A stretch of DNA of 64,000 bases from VFZN01 sp050249615 (GCA_050249615.1 JBFWQE010000007.1:1-64000), one strand, 5' to 3'; counted from the first letter of the stretch, positions 8,447 to 17,768 are shown. A program made the numbers and translations. Notes: generated from the sequence alone by a model not told the origin.

Positions 8447-10954
8447 CTAGAACGGCACGTCGTCTGGCGCATCGCCGGGACTGAAGTCCCGGCGCTCCGG
8501 ACTGCCCTCCAGCGCCGGGGCCGCGGCGCTACGGAGCGCCGGGGCGTCAGCCCCAGCGTCGCCAATCAGATGCTGCAGCAGCCTGAGCGCCACCGTCTTG
8601 GCGAGCGGCCCGGTCTCGCCCACCGGACCCACGCACGTCGGACAGCCGTTCTCGCACTCGCAGCCCTCGACGAGCACGCGCGTGCGCGCGAGCAGCTCGT
8701 CGTGCATCCCGTAGAGCGGCGCGCTGAAGCCGATGCCGCCCGGGTAGGCGTCGTAGAGGAAGATCCGCGGCGCGTCCTGCCCCGGCGCGACTGCTGGGCC
8801 GGCCACCACTTCGTCGCCCGCGTTCACCGACAGCCCGATGTCGCGCTGGTCGCACATCAGCAGCAGCTGCGCCACGTTCTTCATGGCGTACGCGAGCCCG
8901 CGGATGCCGTCGCGGCGGTCGTCCACCGCGTAGGGCAACGCCGCCAGCACCGGGCCGGGCACCTCGAGCCAGTACGACGTCGTGTGCATCTGGTGCTCGG
9001 GCAGGTCCAGCTCGCCCGAGCCCACGTTCTCGTTCGTGTGGAACTTGATCTTCTTGAAGCCCACCACGCGCGACACCACGTGCACCTCGCCATGGTGTGC
9101 GACCGCCGCGGCATCGCGCGCGAAGGTGTCCAGGACGGTGACCTTCGTGTAGTCGATCGCCGTCGTGTAGTAGTCGCAGTCCACGGAGCGCACGTACGCC
9201 TTCCGGCCCTCGAAGTCCAGCCTCTCCACCTGGAACAGCCGGCCCTCGACGATGTAGATGGCCTTCGGGTGCAGCATCGAGAGCGCGCTGGTGAAGTCCG
9301 TCTCCGCGATGACCTTCGGCTCGCCGGTCTGATCCACGACGACGAAGTTGTCCGACGACACCGAGCGCAGGCTCACCGCGTCCGCCGGGTACGACTCGCT
9401 CGTCCAGTGCCACTGCCCCGACGTCTCGGCGTCCGGGTCCGCGCCCGAGAGGTGCACGAGCCCCGCCTCCTGCAGGACGCCCAGGACTTCCTGCACGTTC
9501 ACGCGCCCGTACTCCTCCACGGCGGTGAACGGCAGCTCGAAGGCGGCGCACTTCACGTGGTTGACGAGGATGTTCAGGTTGTCGGGGTTGACGAGCGCGT
9601 GCTCGGGCGAGGCGTCGAAGAAATAGGACGGATGCCGGACGACGAACTGATCGACCGGCGCGCTCGAGGCCACCATGACGGCCGCGGACCTGGCCGCACG
9701 CCGGCCCGCCCGCCCCGCTCGCTGCCACGTCGCCGCGATGGTGCCCGGGTAGCCGGCCATGATCGACACGTCCAGCGCGCCGATGTCGATGCCCAGCTCG
9801 AGGGCGTTCGTGGAAACCACGCCGCGCACCTGGCCCTCGCGCAGGCCCTTCTCGATCTCGCGACGGCGCAGCGGCAGATACCCGCCCCGGTAGCCGCGGA
9901 TCTTCTCCGGCATGCCGGGCACGTCCTCGAAGTCGTCCTTGAGGTACGTCGTGAGGATCTCCGTGGCGAGCCGGCTCTGCGCGAAGAGGATGACCTGCAG
10001 GTTGCGACGGAGGAACTCCCCCGCGACGCGTCTCGACTCGTTCAGGTACGACCGCCGGATACCAAGCTCGCGGTTCACCACCGGCGGGTTCACGAAGACG
10101 AAGAACTTCTCCCCGCGCGGGGCGCCGCTCTTCTCGACGAGCGCGAACGGCCGCTCCGCCAGCCGCTCGGCCAGCTCCGCGGGGTTTGCGATCGTGGCCG
10201 ACGAGCAGATGAACTGCGGATCCGACCCGTAGTGCCGGCAGACGCGCCGCAGGCGGCGCAGCACGTTGGCCAGGTGGCTGCCGAACACGCCCCGGTACGC
10301 GTGCAGCTCGTCGATGACGACGAAACGGAGGTTCTCGAAGAGCTTCGCCCACTTCGGGTGGTGCGGCAGGATCCCGGAGTGCAGCATGTCGGGGTTGCTG
10401 AGCACGACGTGCGCGCGCGTGCGGATGGTGCGCCGCGCGTCCTGCGGCGTGTCGCCGTCGTAGGTGTGCACGCCGATCTCGTCGCCGCCGTCATCGCTGA
10501 TCGTGCCGGCGATCTCGTGCAGCTCGGCCATCTGGTCCTGGGCGAGCGCCTTGGTCGGAAAGAGGTACAGCGCACGCGCCGCCGGATCCTTCACCACCGC
10601 GTCCAGCACCGGCAGGTTGTAGCAGAGCGTCTTGCCCGAGGCCGTGGGCGTGGTGATGACGATGTTCCGCCCGGCCGCGACGTGGGCGAAGGCCTCGGCC
10701 TGGTGCGTGTAGAGCTGGGTGGCGCCTCGCGCGCCCAGCGCCTTCAGCAGGCGCGGATCCAGCCCCTCCGGAAACGGCGCGAAGCTGGCGGGCGTGGCCG
10801 GCAAGCGGCGTACCGCCGTCACCACCCCGTCCGGAGTGTCGGGCCGATCCGCGGCCGGGCCGGGCGCGAGCACCTGCAGTGCGCCCTGCAGGGCCACCTC
10901 TTTCTTTTCCCGGGTCCGGAGGGCCGGCACCTGAGCACTGGATTGCGCCGCCAT
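8447..10954 (-). CDS. DEAD/DEAH-box DNA helicase with DUF1998-type Zn site (YprA/MrfA-like)
   Basis: 835 residues from the ATG at 10954. Longer in-frame starts run through non-homologous sequence. Superfamily 2 motifs are present: TPTASGKT (102-109), IDELHAY (DELH 215-218), SSATIANP, and a C-terminal RecA domain with QRAGRAGR. The C-terminal DUF1998 region carries four cysteines as CECENGCPTC (Cys765, 767, 771, 774), the zinc site needed by MrfA. MrfA is a 3'-5' helicase that acts with the MrfB nuclease on mitomycin-type lesions. The partner lies 2 bp downstream. The last ~30 codons overlap a palindromic repeat. A perfect 7-bp inverted repeat lies 9 bp upstream. Confidence 0.9.
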   Translation of the reverse strand: MAAQSSAQVPALRTREKKEVALQGALQVLAPGPAADRPDTPDGVVTAVRRLPATPASFAPFPEGLDPRLLKALGARGATQLYTHQAEAFAHVAAGRNIVITTPTASGKTLCYNLPVLDAVVKDPAARALYLFPTKALAQDQMAELHEIAGTISDDGGDEIGVHTYDGDTPQDARRTIRTRAHVVLSNPDMLHSGILPHHPKWAKLFENLRFVVIDELHAYRGVFGSHLANVLRRLRRVCRHYGSDPQFICSSATIANPAELAERLAERPFALVEKSGAPRGEKFFVFVNPPVVNRELGIRRSYLNESRRVAGEFLRRNLQVILFAQSRLATEILTTYLKDDFEDVPGMPEKIRGYRGGYLPLRRREIEKGLREGQVRGVVSTNALELGIDIGALDVSIMAGYPGTIAATWQRAGRAGRRAARSAAVMVASSAPVDQFVVRHPSYFFDASPEHALVNPDNLNILVNHVKCAAFELPFTAVEEYGRVNVQEVLGVLQEAGLVHLSGADPDAETSGQWHWTSESYPADAVSLRSVSSDNFVVVDQTGEPKVIAETDFTSALSMLHPKAIYIVEGRLFQVERLDFEGRKAYVRSVDCDYYTTAIDYTKVTVLDTFARDAAAVAHHGEVHVVSRVVGFKKIKFHTNENVGSGELDLPEHQMHTTSYWLEVPGPVLAALPYAVDDRRDGIRGLAYAMKNVAQLLLMCDQRDIGLSVNAGDEVVAGPAVAPGQDAPRIFLYDAYPGGIGFSAPLYGMHDELLARTRVLVEGCECENGCPTCVGPVGETGPLAKTVALRLLQHLIGDAGADAPALRSAAAPALEGSPERRDFSPGDAPDDVPF
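8471..8556. repeat. REP-like palindromic element overlapping the 3' end of the helicase gene
   Basis: It contains a perfect 10-bp stem with a 2-nt loop at 8473-8494 (cgccgggact / agtcccggcg), followed by further inverted GC-rich segments. The 22-bp palindrome plus the following ctcc recurs at 38488-38513, differing only in the loop. It encodes the non-conserved tail of the helicase. Confidence 0.7.
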
Positions 10955-10963
10955 GGGTAATCG

Positions 10964-10983
10964 CGTGTAGACGATGCTACACG
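10964..10983. promoter_or_regulatory. Palindrome upstream of the mrfA-like gene (possible operator)
   Basis: Inverted repeat cgtgtag-N6-ctacacg, 9 bp upstream of the helicase ATG. The position suits a repressor site over the promoter. The arm TGTAG/CTACA resembles the palindrome over the first padR promoter (29876-29890). The binding protein is unknown. Confidence 0.45.
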
Positions 10984-11011
10984 AAAAACGGGCGAAAGCC
11001 GGCGATCTTGT

Positions 11012-11042
11012 CGGGAACCGGGAACCCGGGACCCGGGAGCCG
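11012..11042. repeat. Short GC-rich tandem repeat between phoD-like and helicase genes
   Basis: Three imperfect copies of a roughly 7-9 bp unit (cgggaac/cgggacc) just after the phosphatase stop codon. No other feature is seen in the 90-bp spacer. Confidence 0.5.
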
Positions 11043-11043
11043 G

Positions 11044-12585
11044 CTACGTCGCCGGCGACAACTCGGTGGAGTAGATGCGGGTGCCGGCCGTGTTCACCAG
11101 CGACACCGTAAGTATCCTCGTCGTCGGATCGGCTTCGAGCAGGCCGAAGAACTGCAGGCCGGCACTGGGCGGCCGGTTGGGCGGAAGGTCGGGCGGCACC
11201 CCGGAGAAACGCACCTCCGGGCCGAAGGTGGCGTCGAGCGGCGGCGGCGCGAACGTGCCGGCATGCGCGGGGCCGGCGACGAACTCCCAGAACGGATCGA
11301 AGTCTGGCGTCTTCGCTCGCGAGGGGTCGTAGTGATGGGCGGCGCAGTAGTGGACGTCGGCCGTGACCCACACGACGTTGCGCACGCGCCGCTCCTTGAG
11401 GGTCTTGAGCAGGCCCGCGATCTCCAGCTCACGCCCGAGCGGCGGCCCGCCATCGGCGTTGGCCACGGCCTCGTGCAACCCGGGCTGATGGCCCACGACG
11501 AGCCCCAGCGGCATGTCGGCGGCGATGATCTTCCACGTCGCCTGGGACTTCCCGAGCGCGTCGGCCAGCCAGCGCACCTGCTCGGCGCCCAGGAACGAAG
11601 TGTCGGCGCTCATCGCGGGCTGACGGTTCTCGCTGTTCGGTCCCCGGTAGCTGCGCATGTCGAGCGCGAAGACCTCGACGAGCGGGCCGTACGGCGCGGT
11701 GCGATAGATGCGCGTCTGGCCCTGCGGCGCCAGCGCGATGGGGTAATGCTCGAGGAAGGCCTGTCGCGCGCGGGCCGCGAGCACCGCGATGCGCTTCTCC
11801 TGGTAGGGCGCGCGCGCGCCAAGCACCTGCGTCGGGTACCAGTTGTCGCGCACCTCGTGGTCGTCCCACATCGCCACCTGGCCGACCTCGGCGGAGAAAC
11901 GGCGATAGTGCTCGTCCAGGCGGTTGTAGAGGTGACAGCCGCGGAACTCGTCCAGCGCCTCCGCCACCTTCGCCTTCGCCGGCGTCACCAGGTTGCGCCA
12001 GAGGCTGCCGTCCTCGAGCGTGACGGTCTCGCGCAGGGGCTGGTCCGCATAGATGGTGTCGCCGACGTTGAGGAACAGGTCGGGATCCGCGGCGCGCATC
12101 GTCTCGAACAGGCGCATGCCGCCGCGCGTGGTGTCGATGCCCCAGCCCTGGCCACAGGTGTCAGCGGTCCAGGCGATGCGAACGGGTCGGCCGGGGCCGG
12201 GAGCGGTCCGGAATCGTCCCACCTCCGGCGCGCTGACGATGCGCGGGTCCGAGGGATCCTCGAAGCGTACGCGATAGAACACGGTCTGCCCGACCGGCAA
12301 GTCGCCGATCGCGACGCGGGCTGTCAGGCCCGAGTCGGGCGTGGCGAGGGGACCGGCGACTCGCCGTGCGTTGGCGAACGACTCGGTCGTGGCGTACTCC
12401 ACCACCATCCGCGATGGCCGGTCCGCGTGCGCCCAGACGATGGCGCGGCCCGGCGCCACATCGCCCGCGGCCACGCCGCAGTCGATGCGCGGCCGGACGC
12501 GGTCGGAGGTGATGACGGCCGGCGCCTGCGCGACGAGCGCGGCACCGAGAGTCCGCTCGAGGAATTGGCGACGTGAGTAGGACAT
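11044..12585 (-). CDS. PhoD-like alkaline phosphatase/phosphodiesterase, Tat-exported
   Basis: 513 residues from ATG 12585. The N-terminus has a twin-arginine signal (SRRQFLERTLGAALVAQAPA), so it is exported folded, as expected for metal-dependent PhoD enzymes. An N-terminal Fn3-like PhoD_N domain (about 30-130) is followed by the metallophosphatase core with WTADTCGQG, NVGDTIYAD, MWDDHEVRDNW and VTADVHYCA, which supply Asp/Asn/His ligands. These enzymes hydrolyse phosphate mono- or diesters outside the cytoplasmic membrane. It starts 27 bp after the Oar-like receptor stop and may be transcribed with it. Confidence 0.88.
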   Translation of the reverse strand: MSYSRRQFLERTLGAALVAQAPAVITSDRVRPRIDCGVAAGDVAPGRAIVWAHADRPSRMVVEYATTESFANARRVAGPLATPDSGLTARVAIGDLPVGQTVFYRVRFEDPSDPRIVSAPEVGRFRTAPGPGRPVRIAWTADTCGQGWGIDTTRGGMRLFETMRAADPDLFLNVGDTIYADQPLRETVTLEDGSLWRNLVTPAKAKVAEALDEFRGCHLYNRLDEHYRRFSAEVGQVAMWDDHEVRDNWYPTQVLGARAPYQEKRIAVLAARARQAFLEHYPIALAPQGQTRIYRTAPYGPLVEVFALDMRSYRGPNSENRQPAMSADTSFLGAEQVRWLADALGKSQATWKIIAADMPLGLVVGHQPGLHEAVANADGGPPLGRELEIAGLLKTLKERRVRNVVWVTADVHYCAAHHYDPSRAKTPDFDPFWEFVAGPAHAGTFAPPPLDATFGPEVRFSGVPPDLPPNRPPSAGLQFFGLLEADPTTRILTVSLVNTAGTRIYSTELSPAT

Positions 12586-12611
12586 CTTCAGGTCGGTGCA
12601 CCTACCACATC

Positions 12612-15600
12612 TCAGAAGCTGTACTTGACGGCGAGCTGCATCACGCGCCCGTCCTCGGACGTCGTGATCTGCCCGAAGTTCGCCGCGCCGAACACGCCGG
12701 CAGGCTGGCCGAACCGCTCCTGGTTGAAGAGATTGAACGTCTCGATGCGCACCTGGATGCGGTGGCGGTTCGCGAAGTCGAAGTTCTTGAAGACCGACAG
12801 GTCGGTCCGCTGGTATCCGGGACCGCGCACGCTGTTCCGGCCGGCATTGCCCGGGCGCTCGCCGGTTTCCGCCAGCGTGAGCGGCGTGAAGCAGCTGGTG
12901 TCGAAGTACTGCTGCGTGGTCTTCGGGCCGTTGTTCGGGTCGCAGGTCACGTCCGGCCGATTGGTCATGTAGCGGATGTCGAGCACGTTGCCCATCGTCA
13001 CCGAGAACGGGAAACCGCTCTGCGCCTGGTAGATGCCGTTCAGCTGCCATCCGCCGGCGATGTAGCGCAGCAACGCCGCCTTGTCCTCGAAGCGCGGCAG
13101 CTCGTAGCCGAAGCTGAGCACGAAGCGGTGACGCGCGTCGAAGAGCGCGGGACCTTTCTCGAAGGACAGGGCGCGCTCCAGGCTGGCTTCGTCACCCTGG
13201 ACGACCGGCAGCACCGGGCGCGCCTCGCCGCCGATGTTCAGGCCGGAGACGTGGTCCGTGGCCTTGCCCAGCGTGTAGGACGCCAGGAAGTTCAGCCCTC
13301 GCGTCGGCAGCATGCGCACGCTGGCCTGCAGCGAGTCGAACCACGACTTCGCGGCCGAGAAGGTGGGTCGCACCAGCGCGAACGCCGGCATGATGCGCGC
13401 GCCGCGCGTGGTCTGGCCCGGAACGTACACGCCGGGATTCACTTCCATGAAGATCGGCAGCTTGAAGCCGCGTGAGCCGACGTAGGCCACCTCGGTCCCG
13501 ATCCTCGAGCCCAGCTGGCGCTGCACGCCGACGTTGAAGTGGTAGGCGTACGGCGACTCGAACTGGTCACCCCATCCGATGATCGTGAGGGCGCGCGGGA
13601 AGGGGTTCGGCGGCCCCGCCACCGCGGCCAGCGGATCGGCCAGCGTGATGGGCGTCGGCGTGTTCAACTCGACGAGCGGCGTGAACGGCGGCGACAGCAC
13701 GCCGCTCTGGAAGAAGTCGCCCTGGCCGGCCAGCGCGTCGTAGAACACGCCGAACGCGGAGCGGATGCTCGTCTTGCCGTCGCCGAACGGATCCCACGCC
13801 ATCGAGACGCGCGGCGCGAAGTTGTTCTTGTCGGTCGGGACGATGCCGCGCGGGACACCCGGGTCGCCGGGGTACACGAGCCCCGCCGGCGCGTTCGGAT
13901 ACACCTGCGACTGCACGCCGGTCCGGAAGCCGGTGATGGCGTCGTTCTTGTCGATGAACGGCGTCGGCAGTTCGTAGCGCAGGCCGAGGTTCAGCGTGAA
14001 GCTCGGCGTGACGCGGAACTCGTCCTGCACGTAGCCGGCGAACAGCCAGCCGTAGCCGTCCTGAATCGCCTGGGTCGTCGTCGCCCGCACCTGCGAGGGG
14101 AATCCCAGCAGGAAGTCGGCGGCCGCGTTGCCGCTGAGGCCGCCGTTGAAGGTGAGGTCGCCGTTGGGCCGGTTGATGAACGCAATCTTCATCGCCTCTC
14201 GGCGCACGTCCAGGCCGGCCTTCATCGAATGGCGCCCCCGGATCCAGGTGAGGTCGTTGGCCACCTGCCAGACGTGGTTCACCCGGTCCACGAAGGGCTG
14301 CTGCGGATCGCCCAGGGCCGACGTGCCGCCGCCGAAGTAGCCCTGGACGGAGAACGACGGCAGACCGGCGGCCGCCGGATTGGTGTTGGCGAGGTTGATG
14401 CCGTAGTCGAGCGGGCTGAGGCCGCTCGTCACCGCCGGGTTGGCCGTGATGCGGTTGATGGAGAAACGTGCCTGATTGATGATGTTGTTGCTGATGACGT
14501 AGTTGTGCGACACCATGAAGTCCTGCAGCGTCGCCAGCGACTTCTGATCCACGGCCGCGATGACGCGCGGTGTCGTCCGTTCGGTGTCACTGCGCATGTA
14601 GCGGCCGAGGAGCGACTGGCTGCTCCCGAGCTGGTAGTCGAAGCGCAGGCCGAACTGGTCGCGCACGTCGTTCACCGTCGGCGAGACGATGTAGCGGTTG
14701 CCCGCCGAGTTGGGCAGCGGCACGAAGTCGCTCAGCAGCCGCGAGGCGACCGGGGAGATCCGATCGGCCGGAATGATGTTGCCCGGGAACGGGAGGCCCG
14801 TGAGCGGGTCACGGATGACTCCGGACACGGCCGAGAAATCACCCCGGCGCTGCGCCTCGGACAGCACGATGACGTTGTTGGTGATGCCGCTGTCGTTGCG
14901 GTACCCCTCGTAGTACCCGAACCCGAACAGGCGGTTCCGGACGATGGGCCCACCGAGCGCGCCGCCGAACTGGTTCTGCTTCAGTTCCGGCTTGGGCTGG
15001 GTGGCTGGCGCGAAGTAATTGCGGCTCATCAGCGCATCGTCGCGGTTGAACTCCCACAGCGCACCCGAAACCGTGTTGCTGCCCGACTTGGTCACCACGT
15101 TGACCACCGAGCCGGCGTTGCGGCCGTACTCCGCGCCGAAGGCGTGGGTGAGGATCTTGAACTCCTCGATGGCGTCCGGGGGCGGGCGCAGCACGAAGCC
15201 CGTGTTGAACGTGTCGTTGTTGGTGGCGCCATCCAGCAGGAAGTTGTTGGACTGGTTGCGCATGCCGTTCACGTTGAAGCCGCCGGTGACGTTCCCGAAG
15301 CCGCCCGGCGTGGCGTCACCCGACTGGCCGCCCAGGTTCGCTGGCGGCGCCACGACGCCGGGAATGAGCGTGCCGAGCTGCGTGAAGTTGCGGCCGTTCA
15401 GCGGCAGGTCCACCACCTTGTCCTCGGTGATGACGATGCCGTGGGTGGCGTTGCTCGTTTCCACCAGCGTGGCGTCTGCTGTCACCGTGATGGTCTCGGT
15501 GAGCTGGCCGACTTCCATCTCGAAGGCGACACGCGCCGTTTCCGCGACGGTGACGCGCACGTTCTCCCGCAGGGCGGTGCGGAAGCCCGAGAGCGTGGCC

Positions 15601-15842
15601 TTCACGTCGTAGTCGCCGGGCTGGACCAGCGGGACCGTGAACAGCCCGTCCGCGCCGGTCACGGCCGTCCGGATCGCGCCCGTGGCGCGGTTGGTGACCT
15701 CGATGGTCACGCCGGGCAGCACGCCGCCCGAGGTGTCCGTGACCACGCCATTGATCTGGCCGGTTGCCTGGGCCGCGGCCTGTGGGGGGAGGGCAAGCGC
15801 CAGCAGCGCGGCGCTCAAATACGCCAACAACCTTCGCGTCAT
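12612..15842 (-). CDS. TonB-dependent receptor with carboxypeptidase-regulatory-like domain (Oar-like)
   Basis: 1076 residues. ATG 15842 is chosen because AAGGAG lies 7 nt upstream and a signal peptide (residues 1-24, cleavage after QAAAQA) follows. Residues about 27-105 form a CarboxypepD_reg domain (GVVTDTSGGVLPGVTIEV). The plug (LVETSNATHGIVITEDKVV, then LPLNGRNFTQL) and a long beta-barrel follow, ending in Tyr-Ser-Phe as outer-membrane proteins do. Oar-like receptors of this size are very abundant in Acidobacteriota and are thought to import large substrates. The ligand is unknown. The upstream dehydrogenase gene ends 40 bp away. Confidence 0.9.
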   Translation of the reverse strand: MTRRLLAYLSAALLALALPPQAAAQATGQINGVVTDTSGGVLPGVTIEVTNRATGAIRTAVTGADGLFTVPLVQPGDYDVKATLSGFRTALRENVRVTVAETARVAFEMEVGQLTETITVTADATLVETSNATHGIVITEDKVVDLPLNGRNFTQLGTLIPGVVAPPANLGGQSGDATPGGFGNVTGGFNVNGMRNQSNNFLLDGATNNDTFNTGFVLRPPPDAIEEFKILTHAFGAEYGRNAGSVVNVVTKSGSNTVSGALWEFNRDDALMSRNYFAPATQPKPELKQNQFGGALGGPIVRNRLFGFGYYEGYRNDSGITNNVIVLSEAQRRGDFSAVSGVIRDPLTGLPFPGNIIPADRISPVASRLLSDFVPLPNSAGNRYIVSPTVNDVRDQFGLRFDYQLGSSQSLLGRYMRSDTERTTPRVIAAVDQKSLATLQDFMVSHNYVISNNIINQARFSINRITANPAVTSGLSPLDYGINLANTNPAAAGLPSFSVQGYFGGGTSALGDPQQPFVDRVNHVWQVANDLTWIRGRHSMKAGLDVRREAMKIAFINRPNGDLTFNGGLSGNAAADFLLGFPSQVRATTTQAIQDGYGWLFAGYVQDEFRVTPSFTLNLGLRYELPTPFIDKNDAITGFRTGVQSQVYPNAPAGLVYPGDPGVPRGIVPTDKNNFAPRVSMAWDPFGDGKTSIRSAFGVFYDALAGQGDFFQSGVLSPPFTPLVELNTPTPITLADPLAAVAGPPNPFPRALTIIGWGDQFESPYAYHFNVGVQRQLGSRIGTEVAYVGSRGFKLPIFMEVNPGVYVPGQTTRGARIMPAFALVRPTFSAAKSWFDSLQASVRMLPTRGLNFLASYTLGKATDHVSGLNIGGEARPVLPVVQGDEASLERALSFEKGPALFDARHRFVLSFGYELPRFEDKAALLRYIAGGWQLNGIYQAQSGFPFSVTMGNVLDIRYMTNRPDVTCDPNNGPKTTQQYFDTSCFTPLTLAETGERPGNAGRNSVRGPGYQRTDLSVFKNFDFANRHRIQVRIETFNLFNQERFGQPAGVFGAANFGQITTSEDGRVMQLAVKYSF

Positions 15843-15882
15843 CGTCGTCTCCTTGAGTTCCCGTTCTCTCTTCGCGAGCCTA

Positions 15883-16947
15883 TCAGAGGGCCGCAACGAT
15901 GGCCTGCATCATTTCCCGCGTCGTGGCCGTGCCGCCGAGGTCCGGCGTCTTCACGGCGCCCCGAGAGAGCACCCGCTCGATGGCGCCGATCACGCGGTCG
16001 TGCAGATCCCGGTGTCCGAGATGGTCCAGCATCAGGGCGCCGGCCCAGGTGGCGCCAACCGGGTTGGCGATGCCCTTGCCGGCGATGTCCGGCGCCGACC
16101 CGTGGATGGGCTCGAACATCGACGGGTGCGCGCGCTCGGGGTTCAGGTTCGCGCCGGGCGCGATGCCGAGGCTTCCCGACACCGCCGCGCCCAGGTCGGT
16201 CAGGATGTCGCCGAACAGGTTGGACGCCACCATCACGTCGAGCGTGTGCGGATGCGTCACCATGCGGGCCGCCAGCGCGTCCACATGGTACTTCCGGACG
16301 GCCACGTCCGGGTACTCCGCCCCCAGCTGCTCGACCACCTCGTCCCACAGCACCATCGAGTGCTGCAAGGCGTTCGACTTCGTGGCGCTCGCCAGCATCT
16401 TTCGCGGGCGCGACTGCGCGAGGCGGAACGCGTAGCGGACCACCCGCTCGATACCGGCACGCGTGAAGACGCCGGTCTGATCCGCGACCTCGCGTGGGGT
16501 GCCGCGGTGGACGCGCCCGCCGACGCCGGCGTACTCGCCCTCGCTGTTCTCGCGCACGCACACCATGTCGATGTCGGCGGGCCCCCGGCCGGCCAGCGGG
16601 CAGGACACGCCGGGCAGGAGGCGCATCGGCCGCAGGTTCACGTACTGCTCGAAGCGCTGCCGGATGGGCAGGATGAGCTCCCACACCGACACGTGGTCCG
16701 GCACCGACGGGTGGCCGATGGCGCCGAGGTAGATGGCATCGGCCTCGCGGAGCCGATCGAGCGCATCGGGCGCCATCATGCGGCCCGTCTCGCGATAGTA
16801 GTCGCATCCCCAGGGATACTCGACCGTCTCCAGCGCGATGCCCGCACGGTGGGCCACCGCGTCGATCACGGCCAGCGCGGCGGGCGTGACCTCCTGCCCG
16901 ATCCCGTCCCCCGGGATGACGGCAATACGGTATCTCGGAACGGCCAT
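15883..16947 (-). CDS. Tartrate dehydrogenase/D-malate dehydrogenase (isocitrate/isopropylmalate dehydrogenase family)
   Basis: 354 residues. It begins with IAVIPGDGIGQEVTP. NAD/metal-binding features include VRENSEGEYAG, SNLFGDILTDLGA and FEPIHGSAPDIAGKG. The VRENSEGEYAG form and the WGCDYYRETG segment near residue 47 are typical of tartrate/D-malate dehydrogenases (TtuC/DmlA), which oxidatively decarboxylate 2-hydroxy acids, rather than LeuB. The SDR stop lies 3 bp upstream. The two genes probably act on hydroxy-acid or sugar-acid catabolism. Exact substrate is not resolved. Confidence 0.85.
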   Translation of the reverse strand: MAVPRYRIAVIPGDGIGQEVTPAALAVIDAVAHRAGIALETVEYPWGCDYYRETGRMMAPDALDRLREADAIYLGAIGHPSVPDHVSVWELILPIRQRFEQYVNLRPMRLLPGVSCPLAGRGPADIDMVCVRENSEGEYAGVGGRVHRGTPREVADQTGVFTRAGIERVVRYAFRLAQSRPRKMLASATKSNALQHSMVLWDEVVEQLGAEYPDVAVRKYHVDALAARMVTHPHTLDVMVASNLFGDILTDLGAAVSGSLGIAPGANLNPERAHPSMFEPIHGSAPDIAGKGIANPVGATWAGALMLDHLGHRDLHDRVIGAIERVLSRGAVKTPDLGGTATTREMMQAIVAAL

Positions 16948-16950
16948 GGC

Positions 16951-17730
16951 CTACATCCCCGGCGGTGTGAAGCGGCCGTCGGCTGCCAGCCATCCGCCGT
17001 CGGCGTAGATGATGGTGCCGGTCACGTAGCTGGCCGCGTCCGAGAGCAGGAACACCGTGGGCCCCGCCATCTCGCCCGGCTGGGCCCAGCGCTGCAGCGG
17101 GTTCTTCATCGCGTACGCGTTGTACCACTCGGCGTTGGCCTTGATGGGCGCCGTCAGCGGCGTCTCCACCACCCCGGGCCCCACGGCGTTCACGCGCACG
17201 CCGAGCGGGCCCCATTCGACGGCCGCGGTCCGGGCCAGCTGCAGAATGCCCGCCTTGGTCATCGAGTACACCGACTGGCCCGGCTCGGTGGCGACCGATC
17301 GGATGGACGAGAAGAGCACGATGCTGCCGGCCCCCTGCGCCGTCATGAGGCGGCCCGCCGCCATCAGCGCGGCGAAGTTGCCGCGCAGGTTCAGGCTCAC
17401 GACCTTGTCGAACTCCGCCAGGGTGTACTTGAGAATGGGCTTCCGCACGTTGATCGCCGGCGTGCACACCAGCCCGTCGAACCGGCCGTGCTTCTGCGCC
17501 ACGCCATCGAAGGCGGCGATGATCTGGGCCTGGTCGCCGAGGTCCAACGGCCCCGCCTCCGCCTTGCCGCCGGCGGCGGCGATCTTCTCCGCCACGGCCG
17601 CGGCGCTCGCGGCGTTGAGATCGAGGCAGGTCACGTGCGCGCCCTGCGCGCCCGCAGCCAGGGCCACGCTTTCGCCGATACCGCTGCCGGCGCCCACGAC
17701 TGCCACGAACTTCCCGTCCAGCCTGAACAT
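16951..17730 (-). CDS. Short-chain dehydrogenase/reductase
   Basis: 259 residues from ATG 17730, with GGGAGG about 9 nt upstream. A longer in-frame start has no such site and passes through repeat sequence. The SDR NAD(P)-binding motif GAGSGIG is near the N-terminus, and the catalytic YSMTK (YxxxK) and GPGVVETPL segments follow. Classical SDRs oxidise hydroxyl groups or reduce ketones. It is followed at 3 bp by the tartrate/D-malate-type dehydrogenase, suggesting consecutive steps in one pathway. Substrate unknown. Confidence 0.88.
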   Translation of the reverse strand: MFRLDGKFVAVVGAGSGIGESVALAAGAQGAHVTCLDLNAASAAAVAEKIAAAGGKAEAGPLDLGDQAQIIAAFDGVAQKHGRFDGLVCTPAINVRKPILKYTLAEFDKVVSLNLRGNFAALMAAGRLMTAQGAGSIVLFSSIRSVATEPGQSVYSMTKAGILQLARTAAVEWGPLGVRVNAVGPGVVETPLTAPIKANAEWYNAYAMKNPLQRWAQPGEMAGPTVFLLSDAASYVTGTIIYADGGWLAADGRFTPPGM

Positions 17731-17768
17731 GGATGAATCCTCCCGATGGACGACGCAGATGGGGAGAG

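Noticed and set aside
12612..15842. A SusC-type nutrient receptor with a SusD partner
   Set aside because: The receptor is of the Oar type, and no SusD-like lipoprotein gene is adjacent.
13539..16466. A 975-codon plus-strand frame opposite the Oar-like receptor and the dehydrogenase
   Set aside because: Antisense shadow with no motifs. The minus-strand genes have signal peptide, plug, barrel end and catalytic residues.
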